A stretch of DNA of 64,000 nt from Caballeronia novacaledonica. GTDB taxonomy: Bacteria; Pseudomonadota; Gammaproteobacteria; Burkholderiales; Burkholderiaceae. Under the pieces are notes generated by a model. That model was not told where the DNA came from, ran no database searches, and was given only the letters and a program-made list of their open reading frames with translations. Positions 56,826 through 64,000 of this stretch are shown here, piece by piece (the first letter of the stretch is position 1; each line of letters begins with the position of its first letter). A program made the translations under genes and the position numbers. Where the stretch lies: the NCBI RefSeq assembly GCF_900258035.1, contig NZ_OGTP01000006.1, forward strand, positions 186,001 through 250,000, written 5' to 3'.

Positions 56826-58709
56826 TCATTCGCCCAGTGCCGCCAGCGCCGCCTCGCCTTCGCCGGGCCCGGCGGCGCGTTGTTGCTGAAGCGCCCACAT
56901 CTGCGCAAACAGCCCGCCCGCGTTCAGCAGTTCCGCATGCGTGCCCCGCTCCACGATGCGCCCGTGATCCATCACGATGATCTGCTGCGCATGCACGACC
57001 GTCGAAAGCCGATGCGCGATGATGAGCGTCGTCCGCTCGCGTGCGATCGAATCGAGTTCGCGCTGAATCGCGCGTTCGGATTTCGAATCGAGCGCCGACG
57101 TCGCTTCGTCGAAGATCAGGATCGGCGGATTCTTCAACAGCGTGCGCGCGATCGCAACGCGCTGCTTCTCGCCGCCCGACAGCTTCAGCCCGCGCTCGCC
57201 GACAGGCGTGTCGTAACCCGCCGGCAACGCCTCGATGAACTCGTGGATATGCGCCGCGCGCGCCGCCGCGATCACTTCGTCGCGGCTCGCGGAAGGACGC
57301 CCGTACGCGATGTTGTAATAGATCGAATCGTTGAAGAGCACGGTGTCCTGCGGCACGATGCCGATCGCCGCGCGCAATGAATCCTGCGTCACGTCGCGAA
57401 TGTCCTGCCCGTCGATCCTGATGCTTCCGCCCTGCGCGCGCTCGAGATCGTAGAAGCGGAACAGCAGCCGCCCGAGCGTCGACTTGCCCGATCCGCTGTG
57501 CCCGACCACGGCCGTCGTCGTGCCGGCCGGAATCGTGAAATCGACGCCATGCAGAATCGGCCGCGCCTTCTCGTACGCGAAGCTCACATTCTCGAAACGC
57601 ACTTCGCCGCCGCGCACGGCGAGTGGCTGCGCGTTCGGCGCATCGGGGACTTCGCGGCCCGCGCCGAGCAGCGTGAACATGCGATCCATGTCGGTCAGCG
57701 CCTGCTTCAGCTCGCGATACACGACACCGAGAAAATTCAGCGGAATATAAAGCTGCAGCATGAACGTGTTGATGAGCACGAGGTCGCCGAGCGTGAGACG
57801 CCCCGCCATCACGCCCTGCGTCGCGCGCCAGAGAATGAACACTAGCCCGACGCCGATGATCATCTGCTGCCCGAAATTGAGCATCGACAGCGAGCGTTGC
57901 GACTTGATCGCCGCCGCGCGATAGCGTTGCAGGTTTTCATCGTAACGGCGCGTTTCCCACTCCTCGTTACCGAAGTACTTCACGGTCTCGTAGTTCAGCA
58001 GCGAATCGATCGCGCGCGAGTTCGCCTTCGAATCGAGATCGTTCATCGTGCGGCGAAAATGCGTGCGCCACTCGGTGACCTTCACCGTGAACACGATGTA
58101 CGTGACGAGCGCGACGAACGTGACGATCGCGTAATACGCCTCGTACTTCGTCACGAAGAACGCGAGCACGAGACCGACTTCGACGAGCGTCGGCAGGATG
58201 CTGTAAAGCGAATAGGAAACGAGTTGCTGGATGCCGCGCGTGCCGCGTTCGATGTCGCGCGACATGCCGCCCGTCTGCCGCTCCAGATGAAAACGCAACG
58301 ACAGCGAATGCAGATGCCGGAACACTTGCAGCGCGAGTTGCCGCACGGCGCTTTCGGTGACCTTCGCGAAGAGCAGTTCGCGGAGTTCGGTGAAGAGCGA
58401 TGTCGAAAGCCGCGCGCCCGCATAAGCGATCACGAGCAGCCCGATGCCGCCGATCAGCACGATGCCCGGCGCGTCGTGCGCGCGTCCGAGGGCGGTGAGA
58501 TGCTGCACGGAAGCGAGGCCGTCGACGATGCGCTTCATCACGATCGGCACGCCGAGATTCGCGACCTTCGCGCCGATCAGGCACGTGAGCGCGAACGCGA
58601 CGCGCCATTTGTACGTGGTGAGGTAAGGCAGCAGCGAGCGGATCGTCTGCCAGTCGTTGCGCGAACCCTGGGCCATCGGGGCGGGCTCGCTGTTGGGATA
58701 GCGGCGCAT
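56826..58709 (-). CDS. ATM1/HMT-like ABC exporter (fused permease and ATPase)
   Basis: A 627-residue half-transporter. The N-terminal ABC type-1 membrane domain carries about six helices; the motif NYETVKYFGNEEWE is characteristic of the ABCB7/ATM1/HMT1 branch, which exports glutathione-linked sulfur or metal compounds. The C-terminal ATPase has Walker A GHSGSGKST, signature LSGGEKQRVAIA and Walker B ILIFDEATSALD. The start at 58709 is preferred over an upstream extension; an ATG 11 codons further in is also possible. The substrate is inferred from the subfamily only. Confidence 0.93.
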   Translation of the reverse strand: MRRYPNSEPAPMAQGSRNDWQTIRSLLPYLTTYKWRVAFALTCLIGAKVANLGVPIVMKRIVDGLASVQHLTALGRAHDAPGIVLIGGIGLLVIAYAGARLSTSLFTELRELLFAKVTESAVRQLALQVFRHLHSLSLRFHLERQTGGMSRDIERGTRGIQQLVSYSLYSILPTLVEVGLVLAFFVTKYEAYYAIVTFVALVTYIVFTVKVTEWRTHFRRTMNDLDSKANSRAIDSLLNYETVKYFGNEEWETRRYDENLQRYRAAAIKSQRSLSMLNFGQQMIIGVGLVFILWRATQGVMAGRLTLGDLVLINTFMLQLYIPLNFLGVVYRELKQALTDMDRMFTLLGAGREVPDAPNAQPLAVRGGEVRFENVSFAYEKARPILHGVDFTIPAGTTTAVVGHSGSGKSTLGRLLFRFYDLERAQGGSIRIDGQDIRDVTQDSLRAAIGIVPQDTVLFNDSIYYNIAYGRPSASRDEVIAAARAAHIHEFIEALPAGYDTPVGERGLKLSGGEKQRVAIARTLLKNPPILIFDEATSALDSKSERAIQRELDSIARERTTLIIAHRLSTVVHAQQIIVMDHGRIVERGTHAELLNAGGLFAQMWALQQQRAAGPGEGEAALAALGE

Positions 58710-58951
58710 GAGTCGTATTGTCTGAACGCGTCGCTTGGGGGCGGCGTCGGGGATGCTGTTATCGGCGAAAGGGGCGCACGTCTCGCGCATGCTTTCCCGT
58801 ACAATTTGCTGCAAGCCCCGGCGTCACCGAGGTCTTTTGCCCCGCGCGCGGCGGGGTCCACTCATCAATATGCATTGTCGCAGAAGGTTCGAGGGGCCGC
58901 TCACGCCGGCCAGCCCGCCTTCCCGCCGCATTGCGAACCGGAGCGCCCTCC

Positions 58952-59347
58952 ATGAACGACCATTCCAGTCTTCCCGAAAAGCACGTCGCGCTGCGCGTCG
59001 TGCCGCAGCCCAGCGACGCCAATGTCCACGGCGACGTCTTCGGCGGATGGATCATGGCGCAGGTGGACATCGCCGGCTCCATTCCGGCGAGCCGGCGCGC
59101 GAACGGCCGCGTCGCGACCGTCGCGGTGAACTCGTTTCTGTTCAAGCATCCGGTGTTCGTCGGCGACCTGCTGAGCTTTTACGCCGATATCGTCAAGACC
59201 GGCAATACATCGGTGACGGTGTCGGTCGAAGTGTGGGCGCAGCGCATGAACCTCGCCGAAGAAGTCGTCAAGGTCACGGAAGCGACGCTCACCTACGTCG
59301 CGACCGACCGCGATCGCCGTCCGCGCGTGCTGCCGTCGCGCGACTAG
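58952..59347 (+). CDS. Acyl-CoA thioesterase (hotdog fold, YciA-like)
   Basis: A 131-residue hotdog thioesterase hydrolysing acyl-CoAs. It shows the YciA pattern: ALRVVPQPSDANVHGDVFGGW with the catalytic Asp/Gly region, AQVDIAGSIPASRRA and VNSFLFKHPVFVGDLLSFYA. The ATG at 58952 gives the right length; earlier in-frame codons belong to the intergenic region. Divergent from the ABC exporter and convergent with the GGDEF/EAL gene. Confidence 0.93.
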   Translation: MNDHSSLPEKHVALRVVPQPSDANVHGDVFGGWIMAQVDIAGSIPASRRANGRVATVAVNSFLFKHPVFVGDLLSFYADIVKTGNTSVTVSVEVWAQRMNLAEEVVKVTEATLTYVATDRDRRPRVLPSRD

Positions 59348-59355
59348 ACGCGCGC

Positions 59356-62300
59356 TCAGTGGGGCAGCACGCCCCGCTGCAACAAGCCCGGAATCGCTTC
59401 GTGCGGCATCGGGCGCGAGAACAGATAGCCCTGCATTTCGTCGCAATCGCGCTCGCGCAGGAATTCGTGCTGCGCGTGCGTTTCGACGCCCTCCGCGATC
59501 ACCTGCAATTCCAGCGAATGCGCAAGCGCGATGATCGCCGACGTGATCGTTTCGTCATCGCCCGACGAGCCGATATCCGCAACGAACGAGCGGTCGATCT
59601 TCAACCGGTGCACCGGGAAGCGCTTGAGATACGACAGGCTCGAATAGCCCGTGCCGAAGTCGTCGATCGCAATGCCGATGCCGAGCGCCGATAGCTCCGA
59701 GAGCATCGTGATCGCTTCCTCGGCGTTGCGCATGATCGCGCTTTCCGTGAGTTCGAGTTCGAGATAGCGCGGCTCGAGCCCGGTCTCTTCGAGCACGGAC
59801 GTCACGAGCCGCGCGATGTCGCGTTGCTGGAAATGCCGCGCCGACAAATTCACCGACACGCGCGCCGGCGGCAGCCCGGCGTCCTGCCACGCCTTGTTCT
59901 GCCGGCACGCTTCGCGCAACACCCACTCCGACAAAGGCCCGATCAAACCGCTCTCTTCCGCCACGGGAATGAACGACGCGGGCGGCACGAGCCCTTGCTC
60001 CGGATCGTGCCAGCGCACGAGCGCCTCGATACCGACGATCGCACGCGTGGCCATGTCCACCTGCGGCTGATAGTGCAGCAGGAATTCGCCGTCGCGCAGC
60101 GCACGCCGCAAGCGCCGTTCGAGATTCATGCGCGCGCCGACGCTCGCGTTCATCTCGGGCTGATAGAACTGATACGTGTTGCGGCCCATGTCCTTCGCGC
60201 GATACATCGCGAGATCGGCCTTCTTCATCACGGTTTCGGCGTCGTCGCCGTCTTGCGGATAAAGACTCGCGCCCATGCTGCAACCGACATAAAGCTCGGT
60301 GTCGTCGAGCCAGACCGGCTCCGAAATCGCCGCACGCGTGCGTTCCATCCACGCGATCAAGCCGGCGTCGTCGGTGATATCGGGCAGCACGACCACGAAC
60401 TCGTCGCCGCCGTGACGCGCGACCGTATCGCTCGATCGCGCCGAGCGCGCGAGCCGCTCCGCGATCACCGCGAGCAGACGGTCGCCGACGCTGTGACCGA
60501 GACTGTCGTTGACGTTCTTGAAGCCGTCGAGATCCATGAAGACGACGGCGATCTTCGACTCGCGCCGCCGCGCCGTCTCGATGGCGTGCTGCAAGCGGTC
60601 GCGCAGCAGATTGCGGTTCGGCAGGCGCGTGAGCGTGTCGTAATTCGCCTGATATTCGAGCTCTTCCTGATAGTGCATCAGATCGGTCACGTCGTTGATG
60701 ATGCCGATGTGATGCGTCGTCATGCCCTGCGCATCCGGCACCGGCGCGACGAAAAGCTGATTCCAGAAGAGCGCGCCGTCCTTGCGATAGTTGCGCACCA
60801 CCACGCTCGCCTCCATGTTCGCGGAGAGCGCGCGGCGGATCGCGGTGAGGCCGTCCTGATCGCCGTCGGGGCCGTGCAGGAAGCGGCAGTCCTGCCCGAT
60901 CACCTCGCTCGGGTCGTAGCCCGTGATGCGCTTGAACGCCGGATTCGCATACTCGATCACGTTCGCGCCATCCACGACACCCGTGATCAGAATCGCGTTC
61001 ACGCTCGCGTCGAGCGCGCGGCTTTGCAGGCGCAGCGCGAGTTCGGCGCGCTTGCGATCGGTGACGTCGTGATACGAGCCGAGCACGCCGATCGTCTGTC
61101 CTTCGCCGTCGAGCAGCGGCAGCTTGCTCGTGACGACGGTGCGCAGTTGCTCGCCCATCACGATGTCGCGTTCGTAGTGCATCTTCGGCACCGTCGTGAC
61201 GATGACCTCTTCGTCGTCCGCACGCACGACGGCCGCGAACGCGCCCCACGGCAGCTCGAAATCCGTCTTGCCGATGACCTGCTCGTTGTACGCGAGACCC
61301 GCATCGCGCGCGAACGCGTTATTGCAGCCGAGATAGCGCAAATCGCGATCCTTCCAGAACACGCGCTGCGGGATGTTGTCGATAACCGCTTCGAGCATCT
61401 CGTTCGATCTGCGCGCCTCGGCTTCCGCGTTGATGCGGTCGGTCACGTCGTTCGCCAGCATGAAGATGCCGGGACGATTCGAATACGTGAGCGAGTGATG
61501 CGAGACATCCGCGCCGACGATCGCGCCGTCCTTGCGCCGATAGCGCCACACGCCCGCCGATCCTTGCCCCGGCGCGCTGCGCTCGCCGCCCTCGCCGCCG
61601 CTGCGCGCGAGCCGTGCGGCGAAGCTGTCGAAGTCGTCCGCGTGGTGCAGGTCGCGCAGCGTCATGTTCATGAACTCCGGCTCGTTGAAGCCGAAATGCT
61701 CGATCGCGGCCTGATTCACGGCGACGAAGCGCATCGTCTCGCGATCGACGATCCACATCGGCACCGGATGCGCCTCGAACATGCCGCGAAAGCGTTCGTT
61801 GCTGCGCTGTCTCGCGCGCACGACGCCGAGCTTCTCGCGCGATTGCCGCTCGTGGCTCGCGAACAGCCAGATGAGCACGGCGCTGCCGGCGAGCATCGTG
61901 AAGACGAGCAGCAGCATCGCGCCGCTCGACGCCTGCGCGGACTGATCGAGCGCGACGATGGTCGTGTTATCGATGCGCGAGCGCACGTAGTCGAGTTCGT
62001 CGTCGACGCTCTGCTGATCTTCGCCGAGCTTGACGAAAGCGGCGTCGGCCCACGCGCGGGATTCGTCGGGCGCGGCGTGTTTCGCGCGCTCGAACGCGAG
62101 TCCGGCATCGCGGCGCATTTCGGCGGCGCGGGCAGCGAGCGCGTCGAAAGCGCCCGTCGTGCCCGGCTCCATCGCGATCTGCGCGCGCAGTCCGCTTTCG
62201 AGCGCGTCGAGATGCGCCTCGCGCTCCTGACGACGCGCGTCGGTTTCGGCGATGCCGGTCGCTTCGAAGCGGCTCAGTTGCGTGAGCGATTCGCCGAGCG

Positions 62301-62469
62301 TGCCGCGCCAGGCCGCGAGATCACGCAGGAGGCTCATCGAGCGCAGCGTGCGCGCGTCGCTTTCGCGCAGTCCGCCGATGCGCTCGCAGGCGACGAACGC
62401 GTTCGCGCCGAGCGCGGCCAGTACGACGGCAATGTTGACGAGCAAACCTCTGGAGAGGAATCGGGTCAT
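59356..62469 (-). CDS. Membrane protein with three PAS domains (one LOV-like), GGDEF and EAL domains
   Basis: A 1037-residue c-di-GMP signalling protein. Membrane helices at about residues 8-26 and 183-203 flank a helical periplasmic domain. PAS domains lie at about 225-347, 353-475 and 480-597. The third has the LOV signature GQDCRFLHG (Cys528) plus NYRKDGALFWNQLF, as in FMN-binding blue-light sensors. The cyclase motif GGDEF is intact at 687-691, with an inhibitory RxxD at 678-681. The phosphodiesterase has EAL (815-817), DDFGTGYSSL and AEGVE. Both enzymatic domains look competent. The start MTRFLSRGLL is preferred to a GTG at 62529. Confidence 0.92.
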   Translation of the reverse strand: MTRFLSRGLLVNIAVVLAALGANAFVACERIGGLRESDARTLRSMSLLRDLAAWRGTLGESLTQLSRFEATGIAETDARRQEREAHLDALESGLRAQIAMEPGTTGAFDALAARAAEMRRDAGLAFERAKHAAPDESRAWADAAFVKLGEDQQSVDDELDYVRSRIDNTTIVALDQSAQASSGAMLLLVFTMLAGSAVLIWLFASHERQSREKLGVVRARQRSNERFRGMFEAHPVPMWIVDRETMRFVAVNQAAIEHFGFNEPEFMNMTLRDLHHADDFDSFAARLARSGGEGGERSAPGQGSAGVWRYRRKDGAIVGADVSHHSLTYSNRPGIFMLANDVTDRINAEAEARRSNEMLEAVIDNIPQRVFWKDRDLRYLGCNNAFARDAGLAYNEQVIGKTDFELPWGAFAAVVRADDEEVIVTTVPKMHYERDIVMGEQLRTVVTSKLPLLDGEGQTIGVLGSYHDVTDRKRAELALRLQSRALDASVNAILITGVVDGANVIEYANPAFKRITGYDPSEVIGQDCRFLHGPDGDQDGLTAIRRALSANMEASVVVRNYRKDGALFWNQLFVAPVPDAQGMTTHHIGIINDVTDLMHYQEELEYQANYDTLTRLPNRNLLRDRLQHAIETARRRESKIAVVFMDLDGFKNVNDSLGHSVGDRLLAVIAERLARSARSSDTVARHGGDEFVVVLPDITDDAGLIAWMERTRAAISEPVWLDDTELYVGCSMGASLYPQDGDDAETVMKKADLAMYRAKDMGRNTYQFYQPEMNASVGARMNLERRLRRALRDGEFLLHYQPQVDMATRAIVGIEALVRWHDPEQGLVPPASFIPVAEESGLIGPLSEWVLREACRQNKAWQDAGLPPARVSVNLSARHFQQRDIARLVTSVLEETGLEPRYLELELTESAIMRNAEEAITMLSELSALGIGIAIDDFGTGYSSLSYLKRFPVHRLKIDRSFVADIGSSGDDETITSAIIALAHSLELQVIAEGVETHAQHEFLRERDCDEMQGYLFSRPMPHEAIPGLLQRGVLPH

Positions 62470-62564
62470 GAGCGGCGGGGTCGATCCTTTGACGCGCGTC
62501 GGATGCGCGTCGAGCCGACGCGCGTCCACGCGAATGCGCGGCGTGCAACTCGTACACGCCGCGA

Positions 62565-62585
62565 TTAATGGATGACGACCATTAA
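62565..62585. promoter_or_regulatory. Inverted repeat upstream of the GGDEF/EAL gene
   Basis: TTAATGG-7 nt-CCATTAA is a perfect 7-bp inverted repeat about 100 bp upstream of the start, in the probable promoter. Candidate operator; regulator unknown. Confidence 0.45.
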
Positions 62586-62667
62586 CGGCACCGCTCGCCC
62601 CGAATTTAGGGCTTGCCCGGAAATAATCCGATTAAAGCGCGCGCTTAACGTTTGCGCGTTTCCGTCC

Positions 62668-63147
62668 TCACTCGACCAACCCGAATTCCTTCATCGCGGG
62701 CAGGAAATCGTGGTTGACCTTGTCGGTGTTGCGCGAGAGTTTCGCCAGCGCGTAACGCTGGAAGCGGTCGAGCTGGCCCCATCGGTCGAGGCTCGGTGCG
62801 CTGATGCCCGAAAGACTGCTTTGCCGGATCACGGTTTCGGGCACGGCATCGGCGTGCATCCACACCGGTTCGGGATCGCGTGCGATCTTCTCGGGCGCGG
62901 TGTTCGCGTGCGTCTTCAACATCTCTTCGAGCGCGAGGTCGAAGTTTTTCTCCAGTTCGACATCGTCCTCGACGGGAAAGCGTGCGAGCAGCGCGCGATC
63001 GTCGTAAGGAAGCTGCTGCCATTCATCGAGCGTGATGCGCATGCCGAAGCGATCGAGATTGAAGCGCACTGCAAGCGGGATGAAACGCAGATTGTCAGAG
63101 GATTCGACTTCGAATCCGAAGAGACGGGCGGCGTCGTAGAGTCCCAT
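62668..63147 (-). CDS. Conserved nitrate reductase-associated protein
   Basis: A 159-residue soluble protein of the Nitr_red_assoc family: FGFEVESSDNLRFIPLAVRFNLDRFG, LDEWQQLPYDDRALLARFPV and FLPAMKEFGLVE. Its biochemical role is unknown; homologues are encoded near nitrate reductase or molybdenum-enzyme genes. The ATG at 63147 (MGLYDAARLFGF) is preferred to an upstream start at 63189. It is divergent from fdhD, another molybdoenzyme accessory gene, which supports that association. Confidence 0.82.
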   Translation of the reverse strand: MGLYDAARLFGFEVESSDNLRFIPLAVRFNLDRFGMRITLDEWQQLPYDDRALLARFPVEDDVELEKNFDLALEEMLKTHANTAPEKIARDPEPVWMHADAVPETVIRQSSLSGISAPSLDRWGQLDRFQRYALAKLSRNTDKVNHDFLPAMKEFGLVE

Positions 63148-63246
63148 AGCGAAGCCTCGTTGGATTGAGCGGAGGTGCGCGACGCGCATCGCCCGCTTAA
63201 GTTATTGTAGGGCCTTGGATCTGGCTGGAACCATTGCAATCTAGCC

Positions 63247-63276
63247 GCTGTTCGCGTCGCGATGCGTGCGAACAGC
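63247..63276. promoter_or_regulatory. Inverted repeat in the fdhD upstream region
   Basis: GCTGTTCGC and GCGAACAGC are perfect 9-bp arms separated by 12 bp, between the divergent nitrate-reductase-associated gene and fdhD. Could be an operator for one or both genes or a hairpin in the fdhD leader. Confidence 0.45.
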
Positions 63277-63337
63277 AACGATAGGCAGCAAGTCACATAC
63301 CCGACTTTACTCGAAGTGAGCGGTCAGGAGCATAGAA

Positions 63338-64000
63338 GTGAGTCAACTCGAAACCGACGACCAACCGGGCTTCGTCGAACGTCAGGTGCGCAGGCATCGC
63401 AGGAACGAAAGCGCGATCGCCGCGGACAACGTCGGCCAGGAATGGCCCGTCGCGCTCGTTTTCAACGGCATCTCGCACGCGGTGATGATGTGCACGCCGC
63501 GCGATCTCGAAGCGTTCGCCGTGGGCTTCTCGCTGACGGAGGGCATCGTCGAACGCGGCAGCGACATTCACGACATCGAGGTCTACTTCCGCGATGACGG
63601 CGTTGCAGTGCCGCACGCCGAAGTGCATCTGCAGGTCGTGCAGCAGGCGTTCGCGTCCTTGAAGGACAAGCGCCGCGCGCTCGCCGGGCGCACGGGCTGC
63701 GGCGTGTGCGGCATCGAAAGTATCGAACTGCTCGATCTTCAGCCTGAGCAGGTGCCCGACACGGGCTTTCTCGCGCGCCTCGCGCCCGACGCGATCGAGC
63801 GTGCCGCACGCGAACTGCCCGCGCATCAGCGGTTGACGAAGCTGACGGGCGGCCTGCACGCCGCCGCATGGTGCGACGAAACCGGCGCCGTGCGCCACGC
63901 CTTCGAGGACGTCGGACGGCATAACGCGCTCGACAAGCTGATCGGCCAGTTGATTCTGCGCCGCGAGGACACGACGCAGGGTTTCGTGTTTCTTTCGAGC
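63338..64000 (+). CDS. fdhD: Formate dehydrogenase accessory sulfurtransferase FdhD, 5' part
   Basis: Transfers sulfur from IscS to the molybdenum cofactor of formate dehydrogenase. The gene runs off the right edge; 221 codons are present. A GTG start at 63338 is set by CAGGAG 7 bp upstream; no ATG fits. Visible family features are EWPVALVFNGISHAVMMCTP, TPRDLEAFAVGFSLTEGI, the redox pair in GRTGCGVCGIES, and EDVGRHNALDKLIG. The two Cys for sulfur transfer are intact. Confidence 0.95.
   Translation, partial: MSQLETDDQPGFVERQVRRHRRNESAIAADNVGQEWPVALVFNGISHAVMMCTPRDLEAFAVGFSLTEGIVERGSDIHDIEVYFRDDGVAVPHAEVHLQVVQQAFASLKDKRRALAGRTGCGVCGIESIELLDLQPEQVPDTGFLARLAPDAIERAARELPAHQRLTKLTGGLHAAAWCDETGAVRHAFEDVGRHNALDKLIGQLILRREDTTQGFVFLSS

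Noticed and set aside
59824..62568. Long plus-strand open frame opposite the PAS/GGDEF/EAL gene
   Set aside because: Antisense shadow of a high-GC gene whose sense frame has three intact domain types.

Overview
The window comes from the chromosome of a GC-rich betaproteobacterium, most likely Burkholderia sensu lato (Burkholderia/Paraburkholderia/Caballeronia). This rests on gene content and order: a three-part pntAA-pntAB-pntB transhydrogenase, dusB-fis-purH-ruvCAB, tyrS-dtd with a phosphoglycerate-mutase-like gene, anmK next to erpA, rplM-rpsI and gltIJKL beside a glutamate dehydrogenase. Housekeeping genes are densely packed, many with ATGA or TAATG overlaps. The assignment is by family resemblance only; no search was run.

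Positions 1-15.1 kb are core genes: the 5' end of a TetR regulator with a clear palindromic operator, a NUDIX hydrolase-mnmA pair, the transhydrogenase operon, an rRNA methyltransferase, pepP-ubiH, dusB-fis, purH and ruvC-ruvA-ruvB. Positions 15.2-40.1 kb hold one complete type VI secretion system (T6SS) locus, all on the minus strand and read from tssH (clpV) towards tssA: tssH-tssB-tssC-hcp-tssJ-tssK-PAAR-tssL-tssM-vgrG-cargo-tagK-tagJ-tssE-tssF-tssG-tssA. The cargo between vgrG and tagK (about 21.7-24.2 kb) is visibly AT-richer and encodes small, mostly exported proteins that look like effector/immunity genes. vgrG itself carries a one-base frameshift. Upstream of the T6SS (40.1-41.1 kb) lies a decayed patch with remnants of a transposase and of a zinc-ribbon repeat protein.

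Positions 41.1-64 kb return to core genes: tyrS-dtd-phosphatase, anmK, erpA, rplM-rpsI, an OsmC protein, the RNase P RNA gene rnpB, pyrC with a DUF3025 gene, a class II glutamine amidotransferase, the glutamate/aspartate ABC transporter gltIJKL, a Glu dehydrogenase with a LysR regulator, an ATM1-like ABC exporter, a hotdog thioesterase, a large LOV-like PAS/GGDEF/EAL protein, a nitrate-reductase-associated protein and the start of fdhD.

Points most worth following are the vgrG frameshift and its AT-rich cargo, the LOV-like blue-light motif in the c-di-GMP protein, a leader-peptide/terminator unit upstream of the rplM promoter that serves no visible gene, a canonical terminator between gltI and gltJ, and several perfect inverted repeats in promoter regions.
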